Of a stretch of 64,000 nucleotides of DNA, positions 9,989 through 22,695 are shown piece by piece. The notes beneath the pieces are model-generated. The model was given only the letters and a program-made list of their open reading frames with translations. It made no database searches and had not been told where the DNA came from. Positions within the stretch are counted from its first letter, which is position 1. Each line of letters begins with the position of its first letter. The stretch covers positions 31,655,298 through 31,719,297 of the forward strand of contig OY747705.1 in NCBI GenBank assembly GCA_963556495.2, in the 5' to 3' direction. Origin of the DNA: Valencia hispanica (lineage: Eukaryota > Chordata > Actinopteri > Cyprinodontiformes > Valenciidae). A program made the position numbers and the translations under genes.

Positions 9989-10997
9989 TAACAAGTAAAA
10001 TACAAAAGACAAATCTTTATGGTCTTTTTCTCTAATTTTTAAATGACAAGCTTTTTTTTACCTGTTGTAGATATTCTTTTTTCCTCTACTGTCCTGCTCT
10101 CTCATTTCTAGGTGCACACCAAACAATATACAGTCATGCTAAGTTACAAGCACCCATAAATGAAAGGAAAACTTGAAAGACATTCTGAAAGCCCAAAGAT
10201 CTACTGATCACAAAGTATTTAAAAGATTAAAAGCAACTCTTGCCGATACAATGAAGTCAGCAATTGTTGAAAATATGCATACATTTGGAGTGAAAGTGTC
10301 ACTTTTAGTAGCAATTAAATTAGGAAATATTTCTTTTGACCAACCTACCTAAATAAATTTCCATCAGAAATGTTTTCCCATCAGCCTTGAATCCTAATCA
10401 GTCTGTTAAGTGTGTGTTATTCTTTCATTTCATCTTTAAGATTGATCAAGTGCTGCAAAGTTCAAAGCTTTAACAGTACTCTCAAATCTTGTCCTGACAA
10501 GCAGCAGTCCCTGACTCTTCTAAGCTGCAGCTCACTACTCTGATCTTCTGAATAATTGATGCCTGCAAGACCTAAAAGATGCCTAAAAAAACATAGAAAA
10601 GCATTTTAAAGCGTATTGCTCAGTTTGTGTTGCAATTACAAAATGTAAGTTAACAGTAACTGTGAAGGTCAAGTTGGGGTCTAAGGGAGGAAAATTTAAT
10701 TTATCTAACCCCTAAATACAGAGATTTGTCGGTAACTTTAGCTGGAGCTTGGAAACTGGTGCCCTGAACTGCTCTGCAGCTACACTGGAAAAATTAAACT
10801 TTTCTGCATGCTCAAAAACAGAAGCAGACTCAGATGTTTGAAACTTTATCTAAAATAATCTGAACACACTTAGTAGTTTGTTATTCAAGTCTGTCTGAAA
10901 GCACATGTAGGATCTATCAAGAAGGCCTTTTTTATGCTTAAAATATTTTTTGTCAGATGAGGAGCACTAGTTTGAGCTAAATGTTAAATATACTTTA
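9989..10997. other. Unassigned AT-rich spacer
   Basis: No ORF, terminal repeat or recognised family is visible between the end of the Tc1 nest and the next DNA element. Confidence 0.5.
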
Positions 10998-11812
10998 GGC
11001 CTGGTTCACACAACAGGATCTTTAGGCCGATTTCTGCCCTGATTCTCCCCTTCTGACAAGACCGGATTATCGGGATGGCTCTTAAAATAATCCTAACAGA
11101 TATTCCCTCCGTGTGTTGTGTGTTCAGAGCACTCTGGTCTGCTCGGAAGCACTTCGGGACCACTTCAATCACAACTCGGGGATATTAAACATGTTGAATT
11201 GTCTTGGCCCGATATCGCAGCGTGTGTGGTGTGTTGAGAGGACAAATGAGTCAGCCTCCTGTTGAATGTGACGTGTAACCAATCAGAAAGCGAGTTGACA
11301 GGCAGTGATACACCATTCAAGCGCGTATTATTATTTGCAAGTGTCGGCTCACTTGACTTCTGTCCATAAATGCATAGAAACAGAGATCATTCAGAGCAAA
11401 ATGTGAGACAACATTTCCCAGTGAAGAAAAAAACTAAACAATAATTCACCTCCATATCTTTGTACAGCAAGTACTGCTGCTGTGTCCACTTTATCCAATG
11501 TCAGGATATCATTTTTTTTCTATGTTAAAACTAGTTCGCAAACTATAGCCAATGCCTCATCCTCGGCATCCATATTCATTTACTCCTTTAATTTTAGTGA
11601 CATTTTCATATCATGAGGTTTTGTGAGATTTATTTTCTGATCTTGGAATTTTTGTGAGTAAAATCGGTTTGTGTGTGGTGTCTCGTCATTGCTTTGTGGT
11701 TGCACACCACACACTGTAGGACCAAAACAGGAATATCCATATTTTTTTATTGTCATGGGTGTGGTCTGAAACTGTTGCGGCAATTTTAAAATCCTGCCGT
11801 GTGAAACAGGCC
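10998..11812. mobile_element. Non-autonomous DNA element, about 0.8 kb
   Basis: The ends are imperfect inverted repeats of about 22 bp (GGCCTGGTTCACACAACAGG at the left; the right end reads GGCCTGTTTCACACGGCAGG on the other strand). The inside is CpG-containing and has no transposase. I could not settle the target duplication, so the superfamily is left open. Confidence 0.65.
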
Positions 11813-12144
11813 ATAGCAAGTTATTCAGTATGTTCACAACGATGCTGTCTGTTGTTCAAAGCAACATTGTCCCCACCCATTAATATCAGAGAAATCTTGT
11901 TATGCTGAGGGATTAAATTAGTTTGTTTACTGATCAGTTACTCATATTACTGTCCATTATTTTAATTGCTTTTATCGGGCTTACCGGGTACTTTTTTACT
12001 GAAGGAAACCTTATTCAGCTTAACAATTAACTCAAAGCGATGTCCATCATTTGGTGAGAACCTAATGAGTGAACAAAGATTTGTTTTGAAAAAAGATGAG
12101 ACTAATTGAGGGAATCTTTTGTCTTCTTTTCTGTTCTCTCACAT
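11813..12144. other. Unassigned spacer
   Basis: Nothing recognisable in about 330 bp. Confidence 0.5.
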
Positions 12145-12290
12145 CCATCTATCCATTCATTCATACATACATTATCTATACCTCATCCTCTGCAGGGTTG
12201 CAGGGGGCTGCTGCCTATCTCCAACATTCATTGGGCAAGTGGCAGGGTACACCCTGGACAAGTCACCACTCTATTGCAGGGCATCTCCTC
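12145..12290 (-). repeat. Truncated SINE-type repeat (3' part)
   Basis: On the minus strand it matches the 3' half of the fuller copy at 48655-49055: 'agggtgtaccct...', 'agataggcac', then a tail rich in ATGG/ATGA. It is one of four copies in the window. Confidence 0.7.
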
Positions 12291-12475
12291 TCACAGCTGA
12301 GCCTAATTTGCTAAGCCAACCATTGCAACTGCTTTCCATCCAATCAGTACATATAGCCCCTGCTCTTCAGTTGGTGCCAGTCAGTTTCAGGATGTTCATT
12401 GTATGTTTCAACATATTCATTTTAGTTTTGTTTTGAAACCTCTGGCAAAAACATTGACTACTACTCTGAATCAGT

Positions 12476-13290
12476 GTCATTCTGCAACTAAAAAGGGATA
12501 TTCCACCGCCAAAGAAATGTTTTCTGTTGCCATCTTCCCCAGAATTAGGTAAGTGCAAAAAAGCATTTTGTTACCAGCCCAGTCATTCTCCTAATCTGGG
12601 AACAGTCCATTTGCTTGAGTTTACTATAAACAATGTAATTGAATGGGAATTCATCACTTTCACATTTAGTGTGCAAAAGTGATGAATATTATTCAATAAT
12701 GATCCTAATTATTCCTGGTGACTTCAATAATCCTTTTGATTGCAAATGAAAATAATAAGTAACGCAAAGAAATTCCAGGAGCCAATTTGGACCTTGTGAC
12801 TTTACACTTGATTTAGACATTATGACAGAGCACCGGTGTAAGCCGCCACTGCAAGGTGCAAGGATTTTTTGTTTTTGTTTATGTAAGTACTTGGCTTTTG
12901 CAGGTGTTGCGTCATGCCCTTGCAGCGGCGGCTTACAGTGATGCTTTTTTGTAATGTAGTCCCAAGTCTAAATCAGCTCCTGTAATTCCTCACTTATCTT
13001 TTTACTTATCATTTTCATTTGCAATCGATATGATTATTGAGGTCACCAGGAATAATTAGGATAATTATTGAGTAATTTTCATTGCTTTTGCTCACAAAAT
13101 GCTAGCTGTTCCCATTCAATTACATTTTTATGGTAAGCTAAAGCAAACAGACTACTGCCAGATAAGGAGAATGACTGAATGACTAGGCTGGTTACAAAAT
13201 GCTTATTCTCACTTATCTATTTCTGGGGAAGATGGCAATAGACTACATTTCACTTGGGGGTGGAATATATTTTTAAGGAATGCTTGTGTG
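12476..13290. mobile_element. Foldback (large imperfect palindrome) DNA element
   Basis: Bases about 12476-12856 and 12917-13290 are imperfect reverse complements separated by about 60 bases. Matching landmarks are GCCATCTTCCCCAGAA against its complement near 13220, CCTAATTATTCCTGGTGAC against its complement near 13040, and TAAGCCGCC.CTGCAAG near the centre on both arms. It contains no ORF of note. The structure fits a palindromic MITE or foldback element. Confidence 0.8.
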
Positions 13291-14026
<736 letters not shown>

Positions 14027-14039
14027 TTTTTTTTTTTTT

Positions 14040-15204
14040 ACCCTCAGCTAATCTGTGATTAACCTAACAGATTTTAAAGGGAACTATGAGTGTGCGCTTA
14101 AAGATGATTTTAATCTGCTTTGGTTTAGCCCCTCCACCTCAGTCAGGCTCTGTATCTGTGCAAAAATGACGACACTCTGAGATAGTTTGGCCAAGCCCAG
14201 ATTTTTGTGATCTTGGATTAATATCTTGGGTCTGTTTTTTAATGGTTAATGTTTTGGGAAAATATTTGGCCTAAGGAGACTTAGTCTGACAAAGATTTTC
14301 AGCTGATAAAACAAGCCAAAGTAATTAGAGCTTTGAAATGTGAAGTTTTCCAAAAATGAAATTTACTTGAGTGGAACATTTATCTGTTTATTGGTTTAAT
14401 ATTTACAGTAAAACAGTAAGTGTTTTATCTGCTGTCAAAATATAACTCATAAACAGCATGGTGTTAAAGGACATAAGATTAGCCTAATTTTAATGTAACT
14501 ATTTCGTGAATTTTAATTTACAATGTATTGTCTTTATTACTTTTTCACTGTGGCAAGTTACCAAATATCACTTTATATTAGTGGAAAAAACTGTAGCAAC
14601 AAGAGTAAAAACTAAAGATGAACCTAAAATTGTATAAGTTGGAGAAATTTTGATCTGCTCGTAATGTCTAGTTATTGAGTTTTTTTTTCTTCATTGGTGG
14701 TCTATGAAGGCAACAGAAGGCCGCAGGGGTGTACTGAATACATGCTGCCAGTTTTGTGAAAGAAACCATTTCACACCCTGAGCATGAGAACAGGTTGCTC
14801 CTTTTAAAAGTCACATTGGATAAAAAACTGTATTAGCCAGACACATAACATGCTCATTATCCATTGAAGCACTTTGTGCAGTGGAAAATGACCAGAGTGT
14901 GTTCAGCTTCCAAACGTGAATGAATTCATGAGTACATACATGTCCTATAGGAAGGTGTTGTCCATAATAGAAAAGTAACAGCAATTGGAAGATTTCAGTC
15001 AGGATGTTTTCCTGTAGTGTCAGAGAGTTAAATACTGCATTCAAAATGGATTTTTAATACTATGATCACAGCACATTATTTGTTTCTGGACATTGTCCAT
15101 ATCTTGAAGAAATCTCTTGAGCTAAGACCCAGACCTCCCTTTTTTTTGAAGGGTAACATTGACCACTGTTCACTTACAAAGTCAACAACACAATGCAGGA
15201 GACT
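14040..15204. other. Unassigned AT-rich span
   Basis: No gene, terminal repeat or known family is recognised. The longest frame (14811-15044, minus) is 77 codons with no motif. Confidence 0.5.
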
Positions 15205-15239
15205 ATCTACTGTTGCTACATGTTCATCCGGGAGTCAAT

Positions 15240-15843
15240 GGCTGCGTTTACATCTGCAAAATGTCTTTAACCGGATCATAGTTCCGATTAGAATTTGACT
15301 GTGTTCATGGGCCCAGAAAAACGGAATCTGATTATAACAAGTGTTAACATCCGCTACACATTCGATCGGAATAAATCATTTTGACATGCGCAAAACTATT
15401 TAAGATACCGGAAACGGCCATAGAAGAAAAAGTAGCAGACTTCTGCTGTAAACAAACATGGCTGTGAGTGTTTAAAATGGAGTGGTACGATGTTCTTAAG
15501 AGCGTGCTTTTACTTTTTTCTGCTCACAGTTTTACATCTACAAACCTTCATTGTTGTGTACACAATCGAATTCTAATCTGAATCTCTTTATTGTTTTACT
15601 CTGAGGTAATGTACGCCGAATGACGTAACAGACATGCGCGGTAATGACCGACATTCAGAATAAGTGTTTACATTGACAGCGATCGGTTAACAATCGGCAT
15701 AACCCAGCCGTCTCAATCGGAATGAAATATTGATCCGAATGAGTGTGATCGGATCAGAGTAATCTGAATGGCATGTTGACATGAAGCATTTTTATTTTGA
15801 TTAGGCTTTTAATCTGATTACTTGTGTCCATGTAAACGCAGCT
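15240..15843. mobile_element. MITE with GCTGCGTTTACAT termini
   Basis: Inverted termini of about 13 bp (15241-15253 and 15830-15842) flank 0.6 kb without a transposase. The host LINE shows AAT (or AATG) on both sides, giving a 3-4 bp target duplication, compatible with a PIF/Harbinger-like origin but not proof of it. The inside has several 'GATCGGA/TCCGATT' motifs repeated in both orientations. Confidence 0.75.
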
Positions 15844-16079
15844 AATGACTCAATGCAATCTGCTGGGTTTCCTTAGATAGAGAATATTGTAGCGACCTGC
15901 ATTGTTAAAGTGTTCCATGTTTGCATTCTGTTGCTGTTCTGTGATCTTGTTGTGCTGTTGATGGTTTATGAGTGCACTGTATTAGAGACGAGTGTGGTTG
16001 GGTCGGTTTTAGAAGGGAGCGAAGGAGTGAGGAACGACAGGGGGAGAGTGTACCTCGGCTGTTGTTCCGGTTGCAGATA

Positions 16080-17690
16080 CAGGTCCTTCTCAAAAAATTG
16101 GCATATTGTGATAAAGTTCATTATTTTCCATAATGTAATGATAAAAATTAAACTTTCATATATTTTAGATTCATTGCACACCAACTGAAATATTTCAGGT
16201 CTTATTGTTTTAAAACTGATGATTTTGGCATACAGCTCGTGAAAACCCAAAATTCCTATCTCAAAAAATTAGCATATCATGAAAACGTTCTCTAAACGAG
16301 CTATTAACCTAATCATCTGAATCAACTAATTAACTCTAAACACCTGCAAAAGATTCCTGAGGCTTTTAAAAACTCCCAGGCTGGTTCATTACTCAAAACC
16401 GCAATCATGGGTAAGACTGCCGACCTGACTGCTGCTCAGAAGGCCATCATTGACACCCTCAAGCAAGAGGGTAAGACACAGAAAGAAATTTCTGAACGAA
16501 TACGCTGTTCCCAGAGTGCTGTATCAAGGCACCTCAGTGGGAAGTCTGTGGGAAGGAAAAAGTGTGGCCGAAAACGCTGCACAACGAGAAGAGGTGACCG
16601 GACCCTGAGGAATATTGTGGAGAAGGACCGATTCCAGACCTTGGGGGACCTGCGGAAGCAGTGGACTAAGTCTGGAGTAGAAACATCCAGAGCCACCGTG
16701 CACAGGCGTGTGCAGGAAATGGGCTACAGGTGCCGCATTCCCCAGGTCAAGCCACTTTTGAACCAGAAACAGCGGCAGAAGGGCCTAACCCGGGCTACAG
16801 AGAAGCAGCACTGGACTGTTGCTCAGTGGTCCAAAGTACTTTTTTCGGATGAAAGCAAATTTTGCATGTCATTCGGAAATCAAGGTGCCAGAGTCTGGAG
16901 GAAGACTGGGGAGAAGGAAATGCCTTAAAATGCCTGAAGTCCAGTGTCAAGTACCCACAGTCAGTGATGGTCTGGGGTGCCATGTCAGCTGCTGGTGTTG
17001 GTCCACTGTGTTTTATCAAGGGCAGGGTCAATGCAGGTAGCTATCAGGAGATTTTGGAGCACTTCATGCTTCCATCTGCTGAAAAGCTTTATGGAGATGA
17101 AGATTTCATTTTTCAGCACGACCTGGCACCTGCTCACAGTGCCAAAACCACTGGTAAATGGTTTACTGACCATGGTATTACTGTGCTCAATTGGCCTGCC
17201 AACTCTCCTGACCTGAACCCCATAGAGAATCTGTGGGATATTGTGAAGAGGAAGTTGAGAGACGCAAGACCCAACACTCTGGATGAGCTTAAGGCCGCTA
17301 TCGAAGCATCCTGGGCCTCCATAACACCTCAGCAGTGCCACAGGCTGATTGCCTCCATGCCACGCCGCATTGAAGCAGTCATTTCTGCAAAAGGATTCCC
17401 GACCAAGTATTGAGTGCATAACTGAACATAATTATTTGAAGGTTGACTTTTTTTGTATTAAAAACACTTTTCTTTTATTGGGCGGATGAAATATGCTAAT
17501 TTTTTTGAGATAGGAATTTTGGGTTTTTATGAGCTGTGTGCCAAAATCATCAGTTTTAAAACAATAAAAGACCTGAAATATTTCAGTTGGTGTGCAATGA
17601 ATCTAAAATATATGAAAGTTTAATTTTTATCATTACATTATGGAAAATAATGAACTCTATCACAATATGCTAATTTTTGAGAAGGACCTA
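16080..17690 (+). mobile_element. Tc1-like transposon with long inverted repeats, frameshifted
   Basis: The 1.61-kb element lies between TA dinucleotides (16078-16079 and 17691-17692). Its termini begin AGGTCCTTCTCAAAAAATT and extend about 200 bp on each side. Each end has an outer and an inner copy of the 'TCTCAAAAAATT.GCATAT' box, the IR/DR layout used by many fish Tc1 transposases as double binding sites. Terminal repeats differ at several positions, so it is older than the copy at 1245-2875. Confidence 0.93.
16407..17413 (+). pseudogene. Tc1-like DD34E transposase broken by one frameshift
   Basis: The frame opens with MGKTADLTAAQKAIIDTLK at 16407, with a helix-turn-helix at about residues 20-48 (TQKEISERIRCSQSAVSRHL). 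The first catalytic Asp is in LFSDESKF (about residue 149). It stops at 16926-16928. The rest continues in the frame of the ORF at 16862-17413 from about 16922: QSVMVWGAMSAAGVG, the second Asp in FQHDLAPAHSAK, and the Glu in NSPDLNPIENLWD exactly 34 residues later. All three catalytic residues are therefore present, but one frame change near 16920 separates them, so the copy is not functional as it stands. Confidence 0.92.
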
Positions 17691-17969
17691 TATTGAGACG
17701 TGGTTGTTGGTCAGGTGTATCTGGTGTGGTTTTGGCCAACAGTAACCCTTCTCCTTCATTAAATAGAACCAGACTGGAAATGGCCGTCTCTGACCCTTAT
17801 TGCGTCCACATGGACGTTACAATATTTTTTGCTGGTTGGAATAATAAACTGAACTTAATGCACTGTTTAAGTAGGATCAATTGGAGTGTATGATTTAATT
17901 TAAATTAATTGCCTTAAAGTGCCTTTAGATGACATGTGAAATGGCGCTATGTAAATAAACTGAATTAAA

Positions 17970-18114
17970 GTCGCAGTTAAAGGATCAGCCTGAAAAAGAG
18001 CACTGAAAGGCCTGATGCAATCATTGCACCTGTTGTTCTATTAGTCTGACATTTTGAAATTAACAGCAGTGATCTCCCAAAACAAGGAAAATGCTGTCTT
18101 GCATTCTCTCAAAT
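17970..18114. other. Short unassigned spacer
   Basis: It separates the LINE tail from the next decayed Tc1. Nothing is recognised. Confidence 0.5.
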
Positions 18115-18600
18115 GACAACCACAAACTTTAAAGTATTTTATTAGGATTTATGTGAAAGACAACAAGTTAAAGGGTGTATGTATGGCTTTCTTTTTACCA
18201 CTTCCCTGTAAAGGCCAGATTTGTGGGCTCATGTCTAATACTTGTGCAGTTGATTCTCCCACCTGAGCGTTGGATCTATGCAGCTCTTCTAGAGTTACCA
18301 GAGGCCTCTTGGCTGCTTATTGGATTCATGTACTTCTTGCCAGTTCAGATTAACTGCCATATCTTGATAGGTGTGCTGATAATGAGTTAAACAGTGTTGA
18401 AGGCAACTTGTTTTACCCAGAGGTATCAGAGTAAAAGGGGTTATAAACAAATGAAGACTTCAGATTTCGAATTGTAAAAGAAAATGAAATTACATTTATT
18501 ATTATCCTTCATATTGACATTTATGCACTGTTTTGCTTCGTCTATCATATAAAATGCATTGAAGTTTATGGCTGTAATGTGAGGAAATTTCAAGCCTTCA
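18115..18600 (-). mobile_element. Internally deleted, decayed Tc1-like element
   Basis: On the minus strand it belongs to the same family as the old element at 629-9988. The plus strand shows a terminal repeat piece (TTTTATTAGGATTTATGTGA), then the N-terminal transposase region in reverse, including AGGCCAGATTTGTGG, CCTCTTGGCTGCTT and GGTATCAGAGTAAA, and then the other terminal repeat to about 18600. The central catalytic region is missing. Confidence 0.65.
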
Positions 18601-18697
18601 GCAAGGCAATGACAACATCATGTTGTGTAATCCAGAAATCATCCTTAGTCGTGCCATCTGCTGTCAGTTTACTGAGTTTTTCAAAGTTAATGGTTAT

Positions 18698-19239
18698 GGC
18701 CATTTTCACACATTGTCGTGTTTTTAAAAAAAAATCAACCAATATCCTCACCCCCTCGTAAAAAAACAAAACATCCACACCTAACCCCATAAATGCATTG
18801 TTAAGGACGTTCATAAACATGCCAAACCTGTAGGGGGCAGTAGTTCCCCAAATCCTATTCACTCAGAATAACTTTCTACTTTCTAAATTCTATCATAGAG
18901 CGTTAATTGAACTTGTAAAAACAAGCAAGCAAAAAGCGCTTGGACAATCGATAGTGCCAACACAGCTCTCAGGGCATAAATGCCGTTTCTGAGTTTAAAC
19001 AGGACGTGATGGCAGAGCATTTTTGCCACAGATTGTGACTTTGTGAAACCCAAAACTCAAATTTTTTTCTGTCCACAAGCAAACGCTCAAAACAAAGAAT
19101 TGGCAAATATTCACTTTGGTCTGAGTTTTTAGAAACAATCATTGTTGATGCCGTTAATCTGCGTTTTCATATGGCAGACCAACATTCAAAAAATATATTT
19201 TTGTTTTGTCAGATACCTGGCTACGTGTAGACAAGACCT
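18698..19239 (-). mobile_element. Non-autonomous DNA element, copy 1
   Basis: It is the reverse-oriented paralogue of 56218-56770. Its termini contain CCTTGTC.ACACGTAGCC at the 19.2-kb end and a related sequence near 18700. Shared inner landmarks include CCCCCTACAGGTT-like, AAAAGCGCTT.G and AAACGGCATTTATG-like blocks. No transposase is present. Confidence 0.75.
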
Positions 19240-19480
19240 TATTTATACTCTTCAACTTTTTAAAGTATAAATCTTACTCTGAAAAGTGCCTCAAATCTAG
19301 GAACTGGAGTGTACATATCTTTGAAACATGAATGTGTAGAGTACATCAAAAGACTCAAAGTAATAATCATATTGCATGCTGGAAAAACAACTAACAATAG
19401 CAACTTTAGACATTACTTTGTACAATCTTAAAGTTGTAAAATCCATTCATTTCCTTTTTCTGAACTGACCGGTGTTGATG

Positions 19481-20062
19481 TCATTTTCCCCTTTTAACAG
19501 CTCCTTTTTGCTTTTCCTCCAGCCCCTCTAAGAGCCAGTCAAAGTGCCATAGGGGAGTGTGATGTGATGACAAATGGTTAAATCCAACAGCTGAATTATT
19601 GACTGGAACCAAAATGTGAAGACAAAATTCCTGTGGGACAAGAGTTGAGTGGAAGCTGCGCTCCACTATAATTGCCCCCCGCCCACTAACTCGTTTCTTT
19701 CTTGGCAGCCCCGTGTTGAGAGTTACGGAGCGCTGATGAACTCCACAACACACTTTAAGTGTTCCAATAATTAAAGCCCAAAGAGATTGTCAAGGTAATG
19801 CACCACACAACAATTGACTACATAAATTCAGGAGACTTAAACAACACGTCGGCAACGTCGTTTAATTGCTGTGTCTGTGCAATTATCTTGAAACTTTTTT
19901 TTCCAGTGATGGTCTGCCCTCTCACCTGAGGAGACAGCTGGGGCCAGTGCAGACTTTGTGGCTCTGGAGAGCACATGCAGATGTGAGGAGATGGAATTTA
20001 TCATCCAGAACTACTTTGCTCAATGATGGCACAATAAGTGACAGCAGCTGAAGTCAGGAAGG
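19481..20062. other. Non-repetitive GC-richer stretch with splice-like sites
   Basis: This segment matches none of the repeats in the window and is richer in GC than its surroundings. It has acceptor-like pyrimidine-AG sites (about 19500, 19707 and 19905). After the last one the plus strand has an open frame to a stop at 20049-20051 (SDGLPSHLRRQLGPVQTL at its start). It could be a conserved noncoding element, a non-coding transcript exon or chance. I do not recognise a protein. Confidence 0.2.
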
Positions 20063-21594
20063 ATGAATTTGCAAAGTATTTTTCAAATGAAAATGAGAAT
20101 AATGAGACCTGTGTCTCTGATGGATCTCTGCTCTAAAACCACAATTGGAACCAGTCTGACAAGCTGGATGACCATTTGGCTGATGTATTACCTCAGATTT
20201 GTTATTTTATAACCCATATTAAGAGCACAAATCTCTGTTGTTTAATATTTATTTAATTATCTCTACTAATGGTTTCTGTATAGAAAAGCTGCTTATGAAA
20301 GTCGAGCCACTGATGCAGAATATTTGCTTAGACATTCTTCAACCTGATCTAGCATGATGGTTTTTTTTTTTTTTTTCTTTTTTCCCAAATCACACTATGA
20401 AGATGTTGTTGCTAATCAACATCTGCCAAGTGGTAAAAATGAATTAGAAGCTTATATGTTTCATCAAACTTTTACTTAGTCCTAAAGCTGCTGTCCAACT
20501 GTTTCTCTTTTTTGCCAATTTATCACAACTTCTAAATTGAGTTATTCTACATTCATGTTCATAGTTCACCGCCTACACATTCTTAACTAAGTTCACAGTT
20601 CTAACATAAACATGTTTTCTTTTAGGTATATATATATATTTTAAATACAGTTTTAAAATGTATATGTCTGTTATGATAAGACTGGAGTATGTCAGTGCAT
20701 ACCATTTGCAACTCTTATTTAGTTCTGTTTTATTCCCCTGAATTCTTTGCTTACATAGCCTGTATGTTATTAAGGTTGAATTTCCCTACTCCAATGCCCT
20801 CATTCACATATTATAAGGCTTCCATCACCAGAAAGAAAGGAGGTACTGATTTTTACTTAAAGGTGGTTTAGTTAATATGTTTGCTGCCTTCACCTTACGC
20901 TTGCATGTAAGTAATTGCACTGATTTTATTTTAGTTAAGGTTCTCGGAAAAGTAAGCTCCACCAATGAGCACCTCAATGCATGTTGCTGCTTGCCATATA
21001 TATTTATATTGGGAAGTCTAAAACCCACGTTACAGGAGTCTAAACATTTAGGATAAATAAGATATGTGAGTAAAGTGTATGTGTCCTTTATTTTTTTTAT
21101 GAACGTTTATCCTGAGCAATAAGTACTTCTAAATTTAGTTAAGCAATGTTAAAATGATTTTTTTCTTTTTCATAGTTCACCTCAGTTACAGCTAAAAATA
21201 GCTTCTTCAACAAAGATGAGACAGAATCCTTCAGGCGTTCGTTAGAGTTTAATACAACATGTTAGTCAAACACGGAGGGACAGAGTGAACCGAAAAAAGA
21301 TTCCATTCTCACATTCCCCACCCAACCCTTCTCATCCAAACTCTTAAATAGTATTTAGTAATCAAAGTTTATCTTCTAATAGCATGATCTCAGTTTCAGT
21401 GTCCAAAGTGCCTTTTTCCTCCCAGCCTCTGATTGCCTGATAGCGAATCGGGCATCCGTCTGACAAGGTCCGAACGTACTGTTGATATCTGCTGCTTGCC
21501 CTGGCAGTGTGATACATTACTTATAACATTACAAACAGAAGGCCTTTGTTTTTGCTACATGACCTACTGTCCTAGATGCACTTATGACAGAATA
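20063..21594. other. Unassigned AT-rich span
   Basis: It has homopolymer T runs near 20360 and no recognised gene or repeat. Confidence 0.5.
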
Positions 21595-22027
21595 GGCAAG
21601 GCAATTTTATTTGTATAGCACACTTTCAACAACACGGTAATTCAAGGTGCTTTACATGATTAAGGGGTAAAACAAAAATAGCAGTAATACACAGACAAAG
21701 CATATAAAGTAAAAACAGCAATAATGCAAGAAGCATACACAGATACATGAAAGCATTACAAAGCATATAAAGTAAAAACAGCAATAAAGCAAGAGGCATA
21801 CACAAAACTTATGATACGGCAAAGCATTACTCAAAGGCAGCTCTAAACAGAGGTGTTTTTAGTTGTGATTTAAAAGAACTCAGTGTTTCAGCAGCTTTGC
21901 AGTTGTCTGGAAGTTTGTTCCAGATTAGAGGAGCCCAGTCCATATAAACTGAAAGCTGCTTCTCCATGTTCTCCATGTTTTAGGGATGTTGAGTAGACTG
22001 GAATTAGAGGACCTGAGTGGTCTGGTG
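21595..22027 (-). mobile_element. L2/Rex1-type LINE 3' end, minus strand
   Basis: It matches the 3' end of the LINE at 44425-45325 in reverse: GGCAATTTTATTTGTATAGC at 21600 mirrors the end at 45300, and 'aaaagaactcagtgtttcagcagctttgcag' positions mirror about 45020. Within its 3' UTR a unit of about 63 bp starting AAAGCATATAAAG is tandemly duplicated (21697 and 21760). Confidence 0.8.
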
Positions 22028-22695
22028 GGAATAAATAGTAAAATCTTAAGAACATAATACATATTTTCTAACAACCTCCTAAATATTTTTCAACTAAGTT
22101 CAAAGTTTCAGCTTGGACTAGTTCTGGTTCCTTTTTCACGTTTTGCCTGAAATAGATAAAAAATACATCAGATATTATGTATATGCCTAAATTACCAATA
22201 TGGCTCCTTGGTAAATTGAACTGCATCTCTGTTATGAAGGACAACGCTGTGGCTCTTTCTTCGTGAACCATCCAAAAGTTTGCTCCTTAAAATTTTTAAA
22301 AGAAATTTTTTGTTCATCCTCAAAAAGAGCGCCGATAAATGACATTAAGGTGAGCCAAGTTCTCTTGATGTTTTCCACTTGGAAGTTCTCAAAAATGTGA
22401 GCTTTAGTCATGAACACGTTTATTCGGTAATTTTTCTTATTTCTTGTTTTGTATATGTGCAGGTGTCTGTGTATATTTGGATGAAGGGTTTGAAATATAG
22501 ATTGTCTTACTCTACCAGAACATGGTATGTTATTTTGCATGTACAGTATGTCAACCTTTATTTTTGACTTCTCTATTCCCTTTAATCATCAGACCATTTG
22601 TAATTAAAGGTTCTACTATCTTTACACAATCTTAGTACCCCTTAGAGGTCAAATAATTCTTTGCTGAATTAGATGGACAAGGGGTTTGACTGCCT
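22028..22695. other. Unassigned span
   Basis: A 102-codon minus-strand ORF (22232-22540) has no recognisable motif or homologue. Otherwise nothing is seen. Confidence 0.45.

Larger units (their letters stand above)
15888..17821 (+). mobile_element. Solo LTR (about 320 bp) carrying a Tc1 insertion
   Basis: Pieces 15888-16079 and 17693-17821 begin TGTAGCGACC and end GTTACA and are flanked by ATAT at 15884-15887 and 17822-17825. Removing them restores the continuous LINE tail, which supports a real insertion. No internal retroelement genes are present, as expected after LTR-LTR recombination. The family is not identified. Confidence 0.55.
15205..17969 (+). mobile_element. L2/Rex1-type LINE 3' tail interrupted by three insertions
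   Basis: Host pieces 15205-15239, 15844-15887 and 17822-17969 read in order as the 3' end of the LINE tail also found at 28160-29157: 'gttgctacatg', 'actcaatgcaatctgctggg', 'aataataaactgaac', then 'aaagtgcctttagatgacat' and a short AT-rich end. A MITE sits in the first gap. A solo LTR carrying a Tc1 sits in the second. Confidence 0.75.
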
